DNA of 63,778 nt, from assembly GCF_029871235.1 (NCBI RefSeq), contig NZ_SSOM01000073.1, positions 596,529 through 660,306 on the forward strand. Reading direction: 5' to 3'. Positions 6,842-15,438 of the stretch are shown in pieces. Source of the stretch: Pseudomonas sp. BN411. GTDB taxonomy: Bacteria; Pseudomonadota; Gammaproteobacteria; Pseudomonadales; Pseudomonadaceae. A program made the position numbers and the translations under genes. Below the pieces are notes generated by a model. That model was not told where the DNA came from. It worked only from the letters and a program-made list of their open reading frames with translations, and did no database searches. Within the stretch, counting starts at the first letter, position 1. Every line of letters begins with the position of its first letter.

Positions 6842-8890
6842 ATGACACGAGGTCTTCGCATCCTGGCCAGGACGGTCCTGGCGCTGGTGCTGCTGCTGGC
6901 GGCCCTGCTGGTGCTGGTCGCCACCTTCGACTGGAACCGCATCAAGCCCGCGCTCAACGAGCGGGCGTCCGCCGAGCTGGGGCGCGAGTTCGCCATCGAA
7001 GGGGACCTCCGCGTCATCTGGCAACGCGAGGAAGGCGAGGGTGGCTGGCGCGCACTGGTGCCCTGGCCGCACTTCGCTGCTGAAAAGCTGCGCCTGGGAA
7101 ATCCGGAATGGGCCAAGGGTGGCGATTTCGTCAGCCTCGACCGGGTGGAATTCCGCATCGCGCCGCTGCCCCTGCTCTGGCAGCAACTGAGCATTCCGCG
7201 CATCGAACTGGGTGGCCCGCGGGCCAGCGTTCGTCGCCTGGCCGACGGTCGCAACAACTGGACCTTCGAGCTGCCGACCAAGCCGGAAGGCGAAGCGCAA
7301 CAACCCTCCGGCTGGACCCTGGACATCGGCACCATCGGTTTCGACAAGGGGCAGGTGCAGGTGGATGACGCCCAGACCGGCACCCGCCTGGACCTGGTCA
7401 TCGACCCCCTCGGCAAGCCGATCCCGTTCAGCGAACTGCTGCCAGCCAAGGGCGCCAGGCCGGCAACGGTCACCGCCCAGGATTACGCCTTCGGCTGGCA
7501 GGCCAAGGGCAGCTACAAGGGGCAACCGCTGGATGGCAAAGGCAAGGTAGGTGGCCTGCTGGCGCTGCAGAATGCCGACCTGCCGTTCCCGCTGCAGGCC
7601 GAGATCAGGGCCGGCGACACCCGCATCGTCCTGCTGGGCACCCTGACCGATCCGCGCGAGCTGGGCGCCCTGGACCTGCGCTTGCAGCTGTCCGGCAAGA
7701 GCCTGGCCCAGCTCTATCCCCTCACCGGCCTCACGCTGCCGGAGACGCCGGCCTATTCCACCGATGGCCGGCTGGTGGCCAGCCTGAATGAGCCCGCAGG
7801 GGCGAAGTTCCACTACCAGGGCTTCAACGGCCGCATCGGCGGCAGCGATATCCATGGCGACCTCACCTATGTCGCCAGCCAGCCCCGACCGAAACTTTCC
7901 GGCACCCTGACTTCCGAGCAACTGCGCTTCGCTGACCTGGCGCCGCTGATCGGTGCCGACTCCAGCGCCGGTCAGAAGGCCAGAGGCGTCGCCACGCGCC
8001 AGCCGGCGGACAAGGTGCTGCCGGTCGAAGCATTCCGCACCGAGCGCTGGCGGACGATGGACGCCGATGTTCGCTTTACCGGCAAGCGCATCCAGCACAG
8101 CGAGAAACTGCCCGTCACCGACCTGTCTACTCATGTGCTGCTCGACGATGGCCAGCTCAGCCTGGACCCCCTGCGCTTCGGCGTGGCCGGTGGCAACCTG
8201 GACGCCGTCGTCCGCCTGGATGGGCGCCGCGCGCCGCTCACTGGCAGGGCCCAGCTCAAGGCCCGTCACTTCAAGCTCAAGGAGCTGTTTCCCAACGTCC
8301 AGGCCATGCGCAACAGCCTGGGCGAGCTGAACGGCACGGCGGACCTGTCCGGCACCGGCAATTCGGTGGCGGCCCTGCTGGGTACCGCCAACGGCAACCT
8401 GCAGATGCTGGTCAATGACGGCACCATCAGCCGCAACCTGATGGAGATCGCCGGGCTCAACGTTGGTAACTACGTGGTGGGCCGGCTGTTCGGCGACGAT
8501 GAGGTGAAGATCAACTGCGCGGCGGCGGACCTGGGCCTGAAAGACGGGCTGATGACGCCGCGGCTGTTCGTCTTCGATACCGAGAATGCGCTGGTGCAGA
8601 TCGACGGCAACGCCAACTTCCGCAACGAACGGTTGGACCTGCGCGTTACGCCGGAGTCCAAGGGGGTGCGGTTGTTTTCCCTGCGTTCGCCGCTCTACGT
8701 GCGCGGAACCTTCAAGAATCCCCAGGCTGGGGTACAGACGGTGCCGCTGATGGTTCGCGGGGCGGGCATGCTGGCGCTGGGTGTGGCGGTGGCACCGGCG
8801 GCGGCCCTGTTGGCACTGGTGGCGCCGGCGGCTGGTGGCGAGGAGGGCAATACCTGTGCGACGCTGCTGCAGCAGATGCGCAAGCGTTAG
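6842..8890 (+). CDS. AsmA-family outer-membrane biogenesis protein
   Basis: A 682-residue AsmA-like protein: an N-terminal membrane anchor (about residues 8-28), a long periplasmic beta-rich region and the AsmA C-terminal part (LFPNVQAMRNSLGELNGTADLSG onward). The family is linked to lipid transfer and envelope assembly. The ATG at 6842 is preferred because GGGGAG lies 6 bases before it; an earlier GTG at 6821 has no such site. The tail (about 620-682) is hydrophobic, with an AGGEEGN segment. The specific role is unknown. Confidence 0.82.
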   Translation: MTRGLRILARTVLALVLLLAALLVLVATFDWNRIKPALNERASAELGREFAIEGDLRVIWQREEGEGGWRALVPWPHFAAEKLRLGNPEWAKGGDFVSLDRVEFRIAPLPLLWQQLSIPRIELGGPRASVRRLADGRNNWTFELPTKPEGEAQQPSGWTLDIGTIGFDKGQVQVDDAQTGTRLDLVIDPLGKPIPFSELLPAKGARPATVTAQDYAFGWQAKGSYKGQPLDGKGKVGGLLALQNADLPFPLQAEIRAGDTRIVLLGTLTDPRELGALDLRLQLSGKSLAQLYPLTGLTLPETPAYSTDGRLVASLNEPAGAKFHYQGFNGRIGGSDIHGDLTYVASQPRPKLSGTLTSEQLRFADLAPLIGADSSAGQKARGVATRQPADKVLPVEAFRTERWRTMDADVRFTGKRIQHSEKLPVTDLSTHVLLDDGQLSLDPLRFGVAGGNLDAVVRLDGRRAPLTGRAQLKARHFKLKELFPNVQAMRNSLGELNGTADLSGTGNSVAALLGTANGNLQMLVNDGTISRNLMEIAGLNVGNYVVGRLFGDDEVKINCAAADLGLKDGLMTPRLFVFDTENALVQIDGNANFRNERLDLRVTPESKGVRLFSLRSPLYVRGTFKNPQAGVQTVPLMVRGAGMLALGVAVAPAAALLALVAPAAGGEEGNTCATLLQQMRKR

Positions 8891-8896
8891 CAGGCC

Positions 8897-8944
8897 GTTG
8901 AAAAACTACCTGCGTTGCCAATGCATCGTTAGCGCTTTTTCAAT
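8897..8944. repeat. Inverted repeat with GTTGAAAAA / TTTTTCAAT ends
   Basis: The 48-bp sequence between the AsmA-like gene and the first osmE-like gene has complementary 9-base ends (one mismatch) flanking a GC-rich centre. It could end transcription from either side. Confidence 0.45.
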
Positions 8945-8961
8945 CAGCAGCTAGGCGTGAC

Positions 8962-9300
8962 TCAGAGCTGGTCGCGCTCCGCCTGCTCGCGCTGGCCGCA
9001 GGTCATGAAGCCCTTGTGGCGGACCCGGCCGGTGCTGTCGAAGCTGATGTGGTAAGGCTGCTGGTGGCCTTTCTCGTTGAGGATGTAGTTGTTGCAGGAA
9101 CCCGGGTGCACGCTGCGCTGGACGACGGAAGAGGGGCGGCCGCCGATGATCAGCACCTGCTGTCGGCTCATGCCGGGTTCGACATCCTCCACCAGGGGCT
9201 GGTTACGGAAGGTGATGTAGTCCGTCGGGTTTTCTAACTTGCTGGCGCAGCCCGCCATTGATGCCAGGGCACAAGCCATGACAAGCGCTTGCTTGTACAT
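8962..9300 (-). CDS. OsmE-like outer-membrane lipoprotein (copy 1)
   Basis: A 112-residue lipoprotein. The signal peptide ends in the lipobox MAGC (Cys18), followed by a small BamE/SmpA-type fold with EDVEPGMSRQQVLIIGGRPS, PGSCNNYIL and a terminal TCGQREQAE. This is the layout of E. coli osmotically induced OsmE. Of two adjacent ATGs, 9300 is chosen because AGGA lies 6 bases before it; 9303 leaves only 3. About half the residues are shared with the gene at 9526-9891. Confidence 0.82.
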   Translation of the reverse strand: MYKQALVMACALASMAGCASKLENPTDYITFRNQPLVEDVEPGMSRQQVLIIGGRPSSVVQRSVHPGSCNNYILNEKGHQQPYHISFDSTGRVRHKGFMTCGQREQAERDQL

Positions 9301-9525
9301 CATGGGTCCTCGTGGGTTAACGCAGTTGAAACACTGCGCTTGGAACATCGGAGAGTGGGGAGAGTTCGCCCGAGAATGCCCCGAAACGGAGCAGGCGATG
9401 GACGGCATTGCGCCAGCAGCTGGCGCCATGCCGGTTGGTGGGCCTGGAGGCCGCGGCTGACGAGGCCTCCAGGCTGAGTGATGGCGAACTGATGGGGCGC
9501 GCCAGGCGGGCCTGTATCAGGTTGG

Positions 9526-9891
9526 TCAATAACCGCCGTGCTCGGTCTTCTTCTGCGCCTTCTCGCGCTCGACCTGTTCCCGCTGCTCGCAGCTCATGAA
9601 GCCCTTATCCTGCACCCGGCCACTGCCGTCGAAGCTGACGTGGTAGGCCTGCTGGTGGCCTTCCTGGTTGAGGATGTAGTTGTTGCAGAGACCTGCGTTG
9701 ACCTTGCGGCGAACGGAAGAAGAGGGCGGCCCGGCGATATTGCGCACCTGCGTTTCGCTCATGCCTTCCTCCACCTGCTTGACCAGCGGCTGATCGCGGT
9801 AGGTGTAGTAGTCAGTGGGGTTTTCCATCTTGCTGGCGCACCCGGCCAGGGCGGCCAGGGCGCAGCCCAGGATCAGCGCGTGCTTGCTCAT
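9526..9891 (-). CDS. osmE: OsmE-like outer-membrane lipoprotein (copy 2)
   Basis: A 121-residue paralogue of the preceding gene: lipobox LAGC (Cys18), KQVEEGMSETQVRNIAGPPSS, AGLCNNYIL and SCEQREQVE, then a charged EKAQKKTEHGGY tail. OsmE is an outer-membrane lipoprotein of unclear function induced by osmotic stress. The 225-bp gap between the copies suggests each has its own promoter. Which copy is the true osmE orthologue cannot be decided here. Confidence 0.82.
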   Translation of the reverse strand: MSKHALILGCALAALAGCASKMENPTDYYTYRDQPLVKQVEEGMSETQVRNIAGPPSSSVRRKVNAGLCNNYILNQEGHQQAYHVSFDGSGRVQDKGFMSCEQREQVEREKAQKKTEHGGY

Positions 9892-9995
9892 GGCGGATCG
9901 TCCCTATATAGCGCGGGAGGGCCCCGCGATGGGATTGAGCCTAGACCGCTGGTCGGCTCCGACCAGCGGTGGAGCGCGGGTTTGCCGATGAACGG

Positions 9996-11261
9996 TCAGC
10001 TGTAGCGTTTCTTCGCTTCGATGGCCAGGCCGCTGCCGATGCTGCCGAACAGGTTGCCTTCCACCTGGCGGGCATTGGGCAGCATCGCCGCGACGCTCTG
10101 GCGCAGTGCCGGGATGCCGCTGGAGCCGCCGGTGAAGAACAGGGTGTCTACCTGGTCGGCGCGCACGCCGGCCTGGGTCAGCAGGGCATCGACACTGGCG
10201 CGGATGCGTACCAGCAGGTCGTCGATGGCGCTCTCGAACAGGGCTCGGGTCAGCTTCACGTCCAGCCCCGGCTCGACGCGCGCCAGGTCGATGCGGCGGC
10301 TCTGCGCCTCGGTCAGCTCGATCTTGCTATCTTCCACCTGCATGGCCAGCCAGTGGCCGGCGCGCTGCTCGATCAGGCTGAACAGGCGGTCGATGCCGGT
10401 GGCGTCGACGATGTCGTAGCGCATGTTCTTCAGCGCCAGTTGCGACTTCTGCGCGTACACGGCGTTGATGGTGTGCCAGGTGGCCAGGTTCAGGTGGAAG
10501 CTGGTGGGCATCAGCGCGTCGCTCTTCATCCGGCTGCCGTAGCCGAACAGCGGCATCACGCCCTGCAGGCTGAGCTGCTTGTCGAAGTCCGTCCCGCCGA
10601 TGTGCACGCCGCCGGTGGCGAGGATGTCGTCCTGGCGCTCGGCCACTTCACGACGCTCGGGCGACAGGCGCACCAGGGAGAAGTCCGAGGTACCGCCGCC
10701 GATGTCGACGATCAGCACCAGTTCCTCACGTTCGATGCCGCGCTCGTAGTCGAAGGCCGCGGCGATGGGTTCGAACTGGAAGGAGACGTCCTTGAAACCG
10801 AGCTTCTGCGCCACGGCGACCAGGGTGTTCTGGGCTTCCAGGTCGGCTTCCGGATCGTCGTCCACGAAGAACACCGGGCGGCCCAGCACCACCTGCTCGA
10901 ACTCCCGGCCTGCGGCGGCTTCGGCGCGCTGCTTGAGCTGGCCAATGAACAGGCCGAGCAGGTCCTTGAAGGGCATGGCACTGCCCAGCACCGTGGTTTC
11001 GCTCTTGAGCAGGGGCGAGCCCAACAGGCTCTTCAGCGAGCGCATCAGGCGGCCTTCGTAGCCTTCCAGGTACTCGTGCAGTGCCTGGCGGCCATAGGCC
11101 GGGCGACGTTCCTCGGTGTTGAAGAACACCACCGAAGGCAGGGTGAACTTGTCGTCCTCCAGGGCGATCAGCGGCTCCACGTCCGGGCGCCACCAGCCGA
11201 CGGTGGAGTTGGAGGTTCCGAAGTCGATGCCCAGGGCCTGGGCGGAGAGGACGTTGTTCAT
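9996..11261 (-). CDS. Short Hsp70-like chaperone, YegD type
   Basis: A 421-residue Hsp70 ATPase-domain protein: phosphate-1 loop GIDFGTSNSTVG (residues 11-22), phosphate-2 loop VDIGGGTSDFSLVRL near 205-219 and adenosine motif FFTGGSSGIPAL near 385. DnaK proteins are about 640 residues; the C-terminal substrate-binding domain is missing, as in E. coli YegD. The client is unknown. The gene stands alone. Confidence 0.9.
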   Translation of the reverse strand: MNNVLSAQALGIDFGTSNSTVGWWRPDVEPLIALEDDKFTLPSVVFFNTEERRPAYGRQALHEYLEGYEGRLMRSLKSLLGSPLLKSETTVLGSAMPFKDLLGLFIGQLKQRAEAAAGREFEQVVLGRPVFFVDDDPEADLEAQNTLVAVAQKLGFKDVSFQFEPIAAAFDYERGIEREELVLIVDIGGGTSDFSLVRLSPERREVAERQDDILATGGVHIGGTDFDKQLSLQGVMPLFGYGSRMKSDALMPTSFHLNLATWHTINAVYAQKSQLALKNMRYDIVDATGIDRLFSLIEQRAGHWLAMQVEDSKIELTEAQSRRIDLARVEPGLDVKLTRALFESAIDDLLVRIRASVDALLTQAGVRADQVDTLFFTGGSSGIPALRQSVAAMLPNARQVEGNLFGSIGSGLAIEAKKRYS

Positions 11262-11378
11262 GTCGCGGGTGTTCCGGAAAAAAACGGCCGCGCAGTTTAC
11301 GCGAGCGGAATCAGGTTGTCCGGCACAGTTCGTCGCGCTGGCTAGACTGCCCTTGTGGATAAACAGGGAGACCCTTCC

Positions 11379-11648
11379 ATGAAGAAACTATGCCTGCCCG
11401 TGATGTTCATCGCCCTGCTGGCCGCCGGCCAGGGCTTCGCCGCCACCCAGCAGGAAAAGATGAAGACCTGCAATGCCGACGCTTCGGCCAAGGCCCTCAA
11501 GGGCGACGAACGCAAAGCCTTCATGAGCAAGTGCTTGAGCATGACCCAGCAGGAACGCATGACGGCCTGCAACAAGGATGCTTCGGAAAAGGCCCTGAAG
11601 GGCGACGAGCGCAAGGCCTTCATGAGTCAGTGCCTGAAGAAGGATTAG
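11379..11648 (+). CDS. psiF: PsiF-repeat exported protein
   Basis: An 89-residue protein with a signal peptide (residues 1-21, ending GFAA) and two PsiF repeats: QQEKMKTCNADASAKALKGD, then QQERMTACNKDASEKALKGD, each followed by ERKAFMSxCL. psiF is phosphate-starvation induced in E. coli; its function is unknown. The ATG at 11379 has GGGAG about 8 bases upstream, and the signal peptide starts there rather than at the earlier ATG (11355). Confidence 0.85.
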   Translation: MKKLCLPVMFIALLAAGQGFAATQQEKMKTCNADASAKALKGDERKAFMSKCLSMTQQERMTACNKDASEKALKGDERKAFMSQCLKKD

Positions 11649-11662
11649 CGCATGGTTCGCGT

Positions 11663-11740
11663 GTAGGTTGGGCAGAGGAACGAAGCCCAACGCGGCGATG
11701 GACGTCATTGGCACCGTGGGTTTCACTTCGCTCGACGCCG
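11663..11740. repeat. Decayed hybrid REPIN-like element
   Basis: The left end GTAGGTTGGGCAGAG...GAAGCCCAACG matches the GTAGGTTGG family. The right half (GTGGGTTTCACTTCGCTC) looks like the GTAGGATGGG family seen at 17784-17862. It lies between psiF and the next convergent gene. Confidence 0.55.
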
Positions 11741-11742
11741 AT

Positions 11743-12228
11743 CTAGACGTAGGCCAGCAGCCGCCCAGCCGACATCACCCCACACCAGATCAGGATCGAC
11801 AACGCCACCTGCAGCCGTCCCACAAGGGGCGGTTGCCGGTCCCAGTCGGCCAGTTGCCTTGCCCAGCAGGCGCGGAACAGCAGCGCGTTGGCGATCCCGA
11901 TACCCACCAGCGCCAGCTTGAGCTGCAGCAGCCAGTTGCCCGTGAGAGGGGTGGCGTCGGCAGCGAACAGGCAGAAACCGGTGGCCAGCTGGAGCAGCAG
12001 CCCGGCGATGCCGATCGGCGTCAGGCGACGCGAGGCTTCCAGCAGCGGCACTTCGCGGGCGAACCCGAGCAGGCGTAGGTCGAGCAGCAGCATGGAGCCC
12101 AGCAGCATCACCAGGCCGAGCAGGTGCAGCAGGTTGGCCGCCGGGTAGAACAGCGTGGACTCGCGCATCAGCGCGCCGAAGGGCGAAGCCTCCAGTTGTT
12201 CCGCCCAGGGCAGGACGAGCTCTATCAC
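11743..12228 (-). CDS. Small four-helix membrane protein (DUF6644-like)
   Basis: A 161-residue integral membrane protein with hydrophobic segments at about 29-52, 71-91, 98-118 and 139-159. The first holds a histidine (NLLHLLGLVMLLGSM), reminiscent of haem- or metal-binding membrane families. It ends 4 bases after the downstream gene's start side, so it is probably co-transcribed with the exported protein at 12233-12586. Function not known. Confidence 0.65.
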   Translation of the reverse strand: MIELVLPWAEQLEASPFGALMRESTLFYPAANLLHLLGLVMLLGSMLLLDLRLLGFAREVPLLEASRRLTPIGIAGLLLQLATGFCLFAADATPLTGNWLLQLKLALVGIGIANALLFRACWARQLADWDRQPPLVGRLQVALSILIWCGVMSAGRLLAYV

Positions 12229-12232
12229 CGCC

Positions 12233-12586
12233 TCAGCGCAGCTCCACGGTGCGTCCGTCGACGATCACCCGCTCTGCGCGGATCTCCGCCGTGCCGTCCT
12301 TGCGCGGGTAGCCGACCACCGTCACCGTCTTGCCCGGTGCCAGGTCCTTTTCCGGCAGCCCGCGCGACTCCATGCGGCTGAGGGGGGCCAGCACCACGTG
12401 CCATTCGCGGCCTTCGTAGTCGACGGTGATGTGAGCGTGGGGATTGCGATAGGAAAGCGTCTTGACCGGTGTCTCGATGGTCAGGGTCTTGTCCGCATCG
12501 TAGGAACTCCAGCCGTGGTGGGCGAAGGCAGCGGTAGCACCGAGCACCAGGGTGAAGAAGGCGATGAGCAGGGCGAGCTTTCTCAT
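12233..12586 (-). CDS. Periplasmic DUF6152-like protein
   Basis: A 117-residue exported protein with a signal peptide (about 1-22, ending AAFA) followed by HHGWSSYD, a small beta-rich domain (SYRNPHAHITVDYEGREW) and PGKTVTVVGYPRKDGTAEIRAERV. I recall such proteins as DUF6152, function unknown; the His-rich start hints at metal binding. The ATG at 12586 begins the signal peptide. Only 4 bases separate its stop from the next gene's start, so they form a two-gene operon. Confidence 0.7.
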   Translation of the reverse strand: MRKLALLIAFFTLVLGATAAFAHHGWSSYDADKTLTIETPVKTLSYRNPHAHITVDYEGREWHVVLAPLSRMESRGLPEKDLAPGKTVTVVGYPRKDGTAEIRAERVIVDGRTVELR

Positions 12587-12679
12587 GGGGTGGCTTCCAG
12601 GCAGCGACCCGGAAAGAGTAGGTCCTCGTTCAGCTTGTCGCCGCCCGGGCAGTATCCCGAAACACAAAGGCGGCGCTGG

Positions 12680-12730
12680 GTAGGAGCGAGCTTGCTCGCG
12701 AACCGCTTCGCGAGCAGAGCTCGCTCCTAC
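12680..12730. repeat. Palindromic repeat, GTAGGAGCGAGCTTGCTCGCGAA family
   Basis: A 51-bp element with inverted GTAGGAGCGAGC... / ...GCTCGCTCCTAC ends. It overlaps the stop codon of the yqaA-like gene, whose TAG comes from the element's end. Relatives occur at 22655-22714, 45328-45391 and 51015-51063. Confidence 0.75.
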
Positions 12731-13170
12731 AGGGTGCTCCATCCCAGGGTCAACGCCGTCAGCGCCAGGTAGCGTCCCGCCTTGGCCAGGGTCACCAGCG
12801 CCAGGAACACCCAGAAGGACTCGCGCATCACCCCGGCCACCAGAGTCAGCGGGTCACCGATCACCGGCACCCAGGCCAGCAGCAGCGACCAGCGTCCGTA
12901 GCGGTGGTAGAAGGCCTGCGCCCGCTCCATCTGCGCCGGTTTCACCGGGAACCAGCGGCGTTCGCGGAAGTGCTCGACATAACGACCCAGCAGCCAGTTC
13001 AGCAGCGAGCCCAGCACATTGCCGAAGGTCGCCACGGCCACCAGCGCCCATGCCGGATGGGCCTTGGCCAGCAGCAACCCGACCAGCACCGCTTCCGATT
13101 GCAGGGGCAGCAGGGTGGCGGCGCCAAAGGCGGACAGGAACAGGCCCAGGTAGGCGGTAAGTACCAGCAC
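12727..13170 (-). CDS. yqaA: YqaA-family (DedA-related) inner-membrane protein
   Basis: About 147 residues with four to five membrane helices and the family pattern ATLLPLQSEAVLVGLLL, FGNVLGSLLNWLLGR, RYGRWSLLLAWVPVIGDPLTLVAGVM. E. coli YqaA has similar length and motifs; the wider DedA group is linked to membrane lipid flipping. A GTG at 13170 is chosen because GAGG lies about 9 bases upstream; the longer frame would start at a TTG (13227) with no evident site. The stop codon is supplied by a palindromic repeat. Confidence 0.72.
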   Translation of the reverse strand: MLVLTAYLGLFLSAFGAATLLPLQSEAVLVGLLLAKAHPAWALVAVATFGNVLGSLLNWLLGRYVEHFRERRWFPVKPAQMERAQAFYHRYGRWSLLLAWVPVIGDPLTLVAGVMRESFWVFLALVTLAKAGRYLALTALTLGWSTL

Positions 13171-13355
13171 GCGGGGTGCCTCGGGAAAAGGGGGCGCCAG
13201 TGTGGCGAGCCCGGCACGAGCGGACAAGCCGGTAAGCGAATTGAAAGGCTGATCCGTTAGAATGGGCGCAGTCTGACAATGGAAAAACGGGGGCGCCGAC
13301 TCCAGAGTTACGGAGCCGGCTTCATCCTGACCCCCCTCTGATCTTTGGTGCCTTT

Positions 13356-14222
13356 ATGCGTAGAGCTTCTCATCACGAGTTGCGCACGGCCTTTCGTGCG
13401 CTGCTGGACTCGGATTCCTGTTTTCACACCGCCTCGGTGTTCGATCCCATGTCCGCCCGTATCGCTGCTGACCTCGGTTTCGAAGTCGGCATCCTCGGCG
13501 GATCGGTCGCTTCCTTGCAGGTGCTGGCCGCACCTGACTTCGCCCTGATCACCCTCAGCGAATTCGTCGAACAGGCCACCCGTATCGGCCGCGTTTCGCG
13601 CCTGCCGGTGATCGCCGATGCTGACCATGGCTACGGCAACGCCCTCAACGTAATGCGTACCGTGGTCGAACTGGAGCGCGCCGGCATTGCCGCGCTGACC
13701 ATCGAGGACACCCTGCTGCCGGCCCAGTTCGGCCGCAAGTCCACCGACCTGATCCCGGTGGAAGAAGGCGTGGGCAAGATCCGCGCGGCTCTGGAAGCGC
13801 GCGTCGATCCGGACCTCGCCATCATCGCCCGCACCAACGCCGGCGTGCTCAGCACCGAAGAAGTGATCAAGCGCACCAAGGCCTATCAAGCCGCTGGCGC
13901 CGATGGCATCTGCATGGTCGGCGTGGCCGACTTCGAGCACCTGGAAAAGATCGCCGAACACCTGAGCATCCCGCTGATGCTGGTCACCTACGGCAACCCC
14001 AAGCTGCGCGACAACGAACGCCTCGCCAGTCTTGGCGTGCGCATCGTGGTCAACGGCCACGCGGCTTACTTCGCTGCCATCAAGGCCACCTACGACTGCC
14101 TGCGCGAACAGCGCCAGGTCGTCACTGGCACCGAGCTCAACGCCACCGAGCTGACCCACAAGTACACCTTGCCCGAGGACTACATCGTCTGGGCCGAGGA
14201 ATTCATGAACGTGAAGGAGTAG
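13356..14222 (+). CDS. Oxaloacetate decarboxylase, PEP mutase/isocitrate lyase family
   Basis: A 288-residue TIM-barrel enzyme close to P. aeruginosa PA4872, characterised as an oxaloacetate decarboxylase (giving pyruvate and CO2) in the PEP mutase/isocitrate lyase superfamily. Visible features are [20 protein letters not shown] near the start, the metal-site sequence [15 protein letters not shown] near residue 88-102, TIEDTLLP near 122 and ARTNAG near 162. The 130-bp leader holds a CCGACTCC/GGAGCCGG hairpin of unknown role. Confidence 0.88.
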   Translation: MRRASHHELRTAFRALLDSDSCFHTASVFDPMSARIAADLGFEVGILGGSVASLQVLAAPDFALITLSEFVEQATRIGRVSRLPVIADADHGYGNALNVMRTVVELERAGIAALTIEDTLLPAQFGRKSTDLIPVEEGVGKIRAALEARVDPDLAIIARTNAGVLSTEEVIKRTKAYQAAGADGICMVGVADFEHLEKIAEHLSIPLMLVTYGNPKLRDNERLASLGVRIVVNGHAAYFAAIKATYDCLREQRQVVTGTELNATELTHKYTLPEDYIVWAEEFMNVKE

Positions 14223-14319
14223 CGCGACCTCCACTTGTCGCCTGACGACCGCCCCCCTTGCAAAAGGCCGGAAGAAAGCACAAATCTTCCATTGAGCCCT
14301 GAGCAAGCGGGAGGTCAGC

Positions 14320-14586
14320 ATGGCCAGTGGTTGGGCCGGCGATGGCGCCGTCCAGGAACAGATCGACAGCACCATCGAAGATGCCATCCAGCGCGCGCGC
14401 AACCAGTTGCCAAAGGGCGAAAGCCTGACGCACTGCGAAGAGTGCGACGCCCCCATCCCCGAAGCCCGCCGCAAGGCGATCCCCGGCGTGCACCTGTGCG
14501 TCGCCTGCCAGACCGAGCACGACAAGGAGAATGCGGCCTTTACCGGGTACAACCGGCGGGGTAGCAAGGATAGTCAGTTGCGTTGA
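14320..14586 (+). CDS. DksA/TraR-family C4 zinc-finger protein (YbiI-like)
   Basis: An 88-residue protein with a four-cysteine zinc finger, HCEECDAPIPEARR and LCVACQTEHDKEN (about residues 37-70), and a helical N-terminus. It is shorter than DksA (about 150) because the long coiled-coil arm is missing, like E. coli YbiI or TraR. TraR-size proteins can bind the RNA polymerase secondary channel; whether this one does is unknown. GGGAGG lies 8 bases before the ATG. Confidence 0.83.
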   Translation: MASGWAGDGAVQEQIDSTIEDAIQRARNQLPKGESLTHCEECDAPIPEARRKAIPGVHLCVACQTEHDKENAAFTGYNRRGSKDSQLR

Positions 14587-14604
14587 GGCAGGCGCTTTGC
14601 AGGT

Positions 14605-14889
14605 TTACAAGCGGCCTTTGGCTTTGTCGTAAACCGCACCACCTTCGCGCTTGCCAACGCCGATCACCACCACGGTGATGCGTTGGTCTTCGACCCGGTA
14701 CACCAGGCGGTAACCGGCGGTCCGGAGTTTGATCTTGAAGCAGTCGGGCATCCCGTGCAGTGCATCGCCCTGGATCCGCGGCCGTTGCAGCCGCTCTTTC
14801 AGCTTCTTCTTGAATTGTGCCCGGACGGTATCGCCGAGCTTGCGCCATTCCTTCAGCGCCGAGGGCAGGAACTCCAGTTCATAGGTCAT
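14605..14889 (-). CDS. RelE/StbE-type toxin
   Basis: A 94-residue RelE-fold protein. RelE toxins cleave mRNA in the ribosomal A site. The pattern fits the family: MTYELEFLPSALKEWRKLG, then FKIKLRTAGYRLVYRVED and VVVIGVGKREGGAVYDKA, with the conserved basic residues and late Tyr. The ATG at 14889 lies inside the end of the antitoxin gene (11-base overlap), typical of coupled pairs. Toxicity is inferred. Confidence 0.85.
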   Translation of the reverse strand: MTYELEFLPSALKEWRKLGDTVRAQFKKKLKERLQRPRIQGDALHGMPDCFKIKLRTAGYRLVYRVEDQRITVVVIGVGKREGGAVYDKAKGRL

Positions 14890-15124
14890 CAAGGCTGACT
14901 TTAACTCCCTTCTCGTGGGCACGGCTGCGGACGATTTCGGCCAGTGCCTGATCGTCCAGATACTCCATCAGTGCCTCAAAGGTTTCAGCCGGAACCATGT
15001 AGGCCATGACCTTGTTGTGGTTAAGAACAGCCACAGGCGCACCCTTGGCGCCAGACACCACGGCCGAGGGATTTTTCTTCAGCTCGGAAACGCTGACGGC
15101 AACATTGGCAAGTACGCTTTGCAT
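14879..15124 (-). CDS. Phd/StbD-type antitoxin
   Basis: An 81-residue antitoxin of the Phd/YefM-StbD group: MQSVLANVAVSVSELKKNP is the DNA-binding N-terminal part, followed by AVLNHNKVMAYMVPAETFEALMEYLDD. Such proteins neutralise the cognate toxin and repress their own promoter. The ATG at 15124 is chosen because AGGAG lies 8 bases upstream and a perfect palindrome ends right there. Confidence 0.85.
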   Translation of the reverse strand: MQSVLANVAVSVSELKKNPSAVVSGAKGAPVAVLNHNKVMAYMVPAETFEALMEYLDDQALAEIVRSRAHEKGVKVSLDDL

Positions 15125-15155
15125 GAATTTGGCTCCTGTATTTGGAGCCAAATTC
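15125..15155 (-). promoter_or_regulatory. Perfect operator palindrome of the toxin-antitoxin operon
   Basis: GAATTTGGCTCC (15125-15136), seven bases, then GGAGCCAAATTC (15144-15155): a perfect 12-bp inverted repeat. It touches the antitoxin start codon and contains its ribosome-binding AGGAG. It could be a DNA operator for the antitoxin and also fold in mRNA to hide that site. Confidence 0.7.
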
Positions 15156-15232
15156 TGGTCTTTTTATGGTTTTAACTCAAGCTGGGGTTGCCGACAGGAA
15201 GAATCGTCCCGACTCAGAAAGGGTTCGAACCC

Positions 15233-15321
15233 GTAGGTTGGGCAGAGCGCAGCGAAGCCCAACGATTGGAGTTGCTGGCGGGACCGAGTGTTGGGCTTCG
15301 CTTAGCTCAGCCGCAACCTAC
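15233..15321. repeat. REPIN-like element upstream of the RAYT gene
   Basis: An 89-bp GTAGGTTGG...CAACCTAC element with inner arms GCAGAGCGCAGCGAAGCCCAAC and TTGGGCTTCGCTTAGCTC in opposite orientation. It is one of two copies flanking the transposase-like gene at 15439-15969. The stretch 15156-15438 otherwise holds only the presumed promoters. Confidence 0.8.
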
Positions 15322-15438
15322 GATCCTGTACCCGATCGGACTTCCTTTTGTGCCTTTCCCTTCAGGCGTCTCAGAGCATTCCTTGTCACATGCTTCCTAG
15401 ACTGCCCGCCTGGCGTTCACACCAGGGAGGGCAATGCC

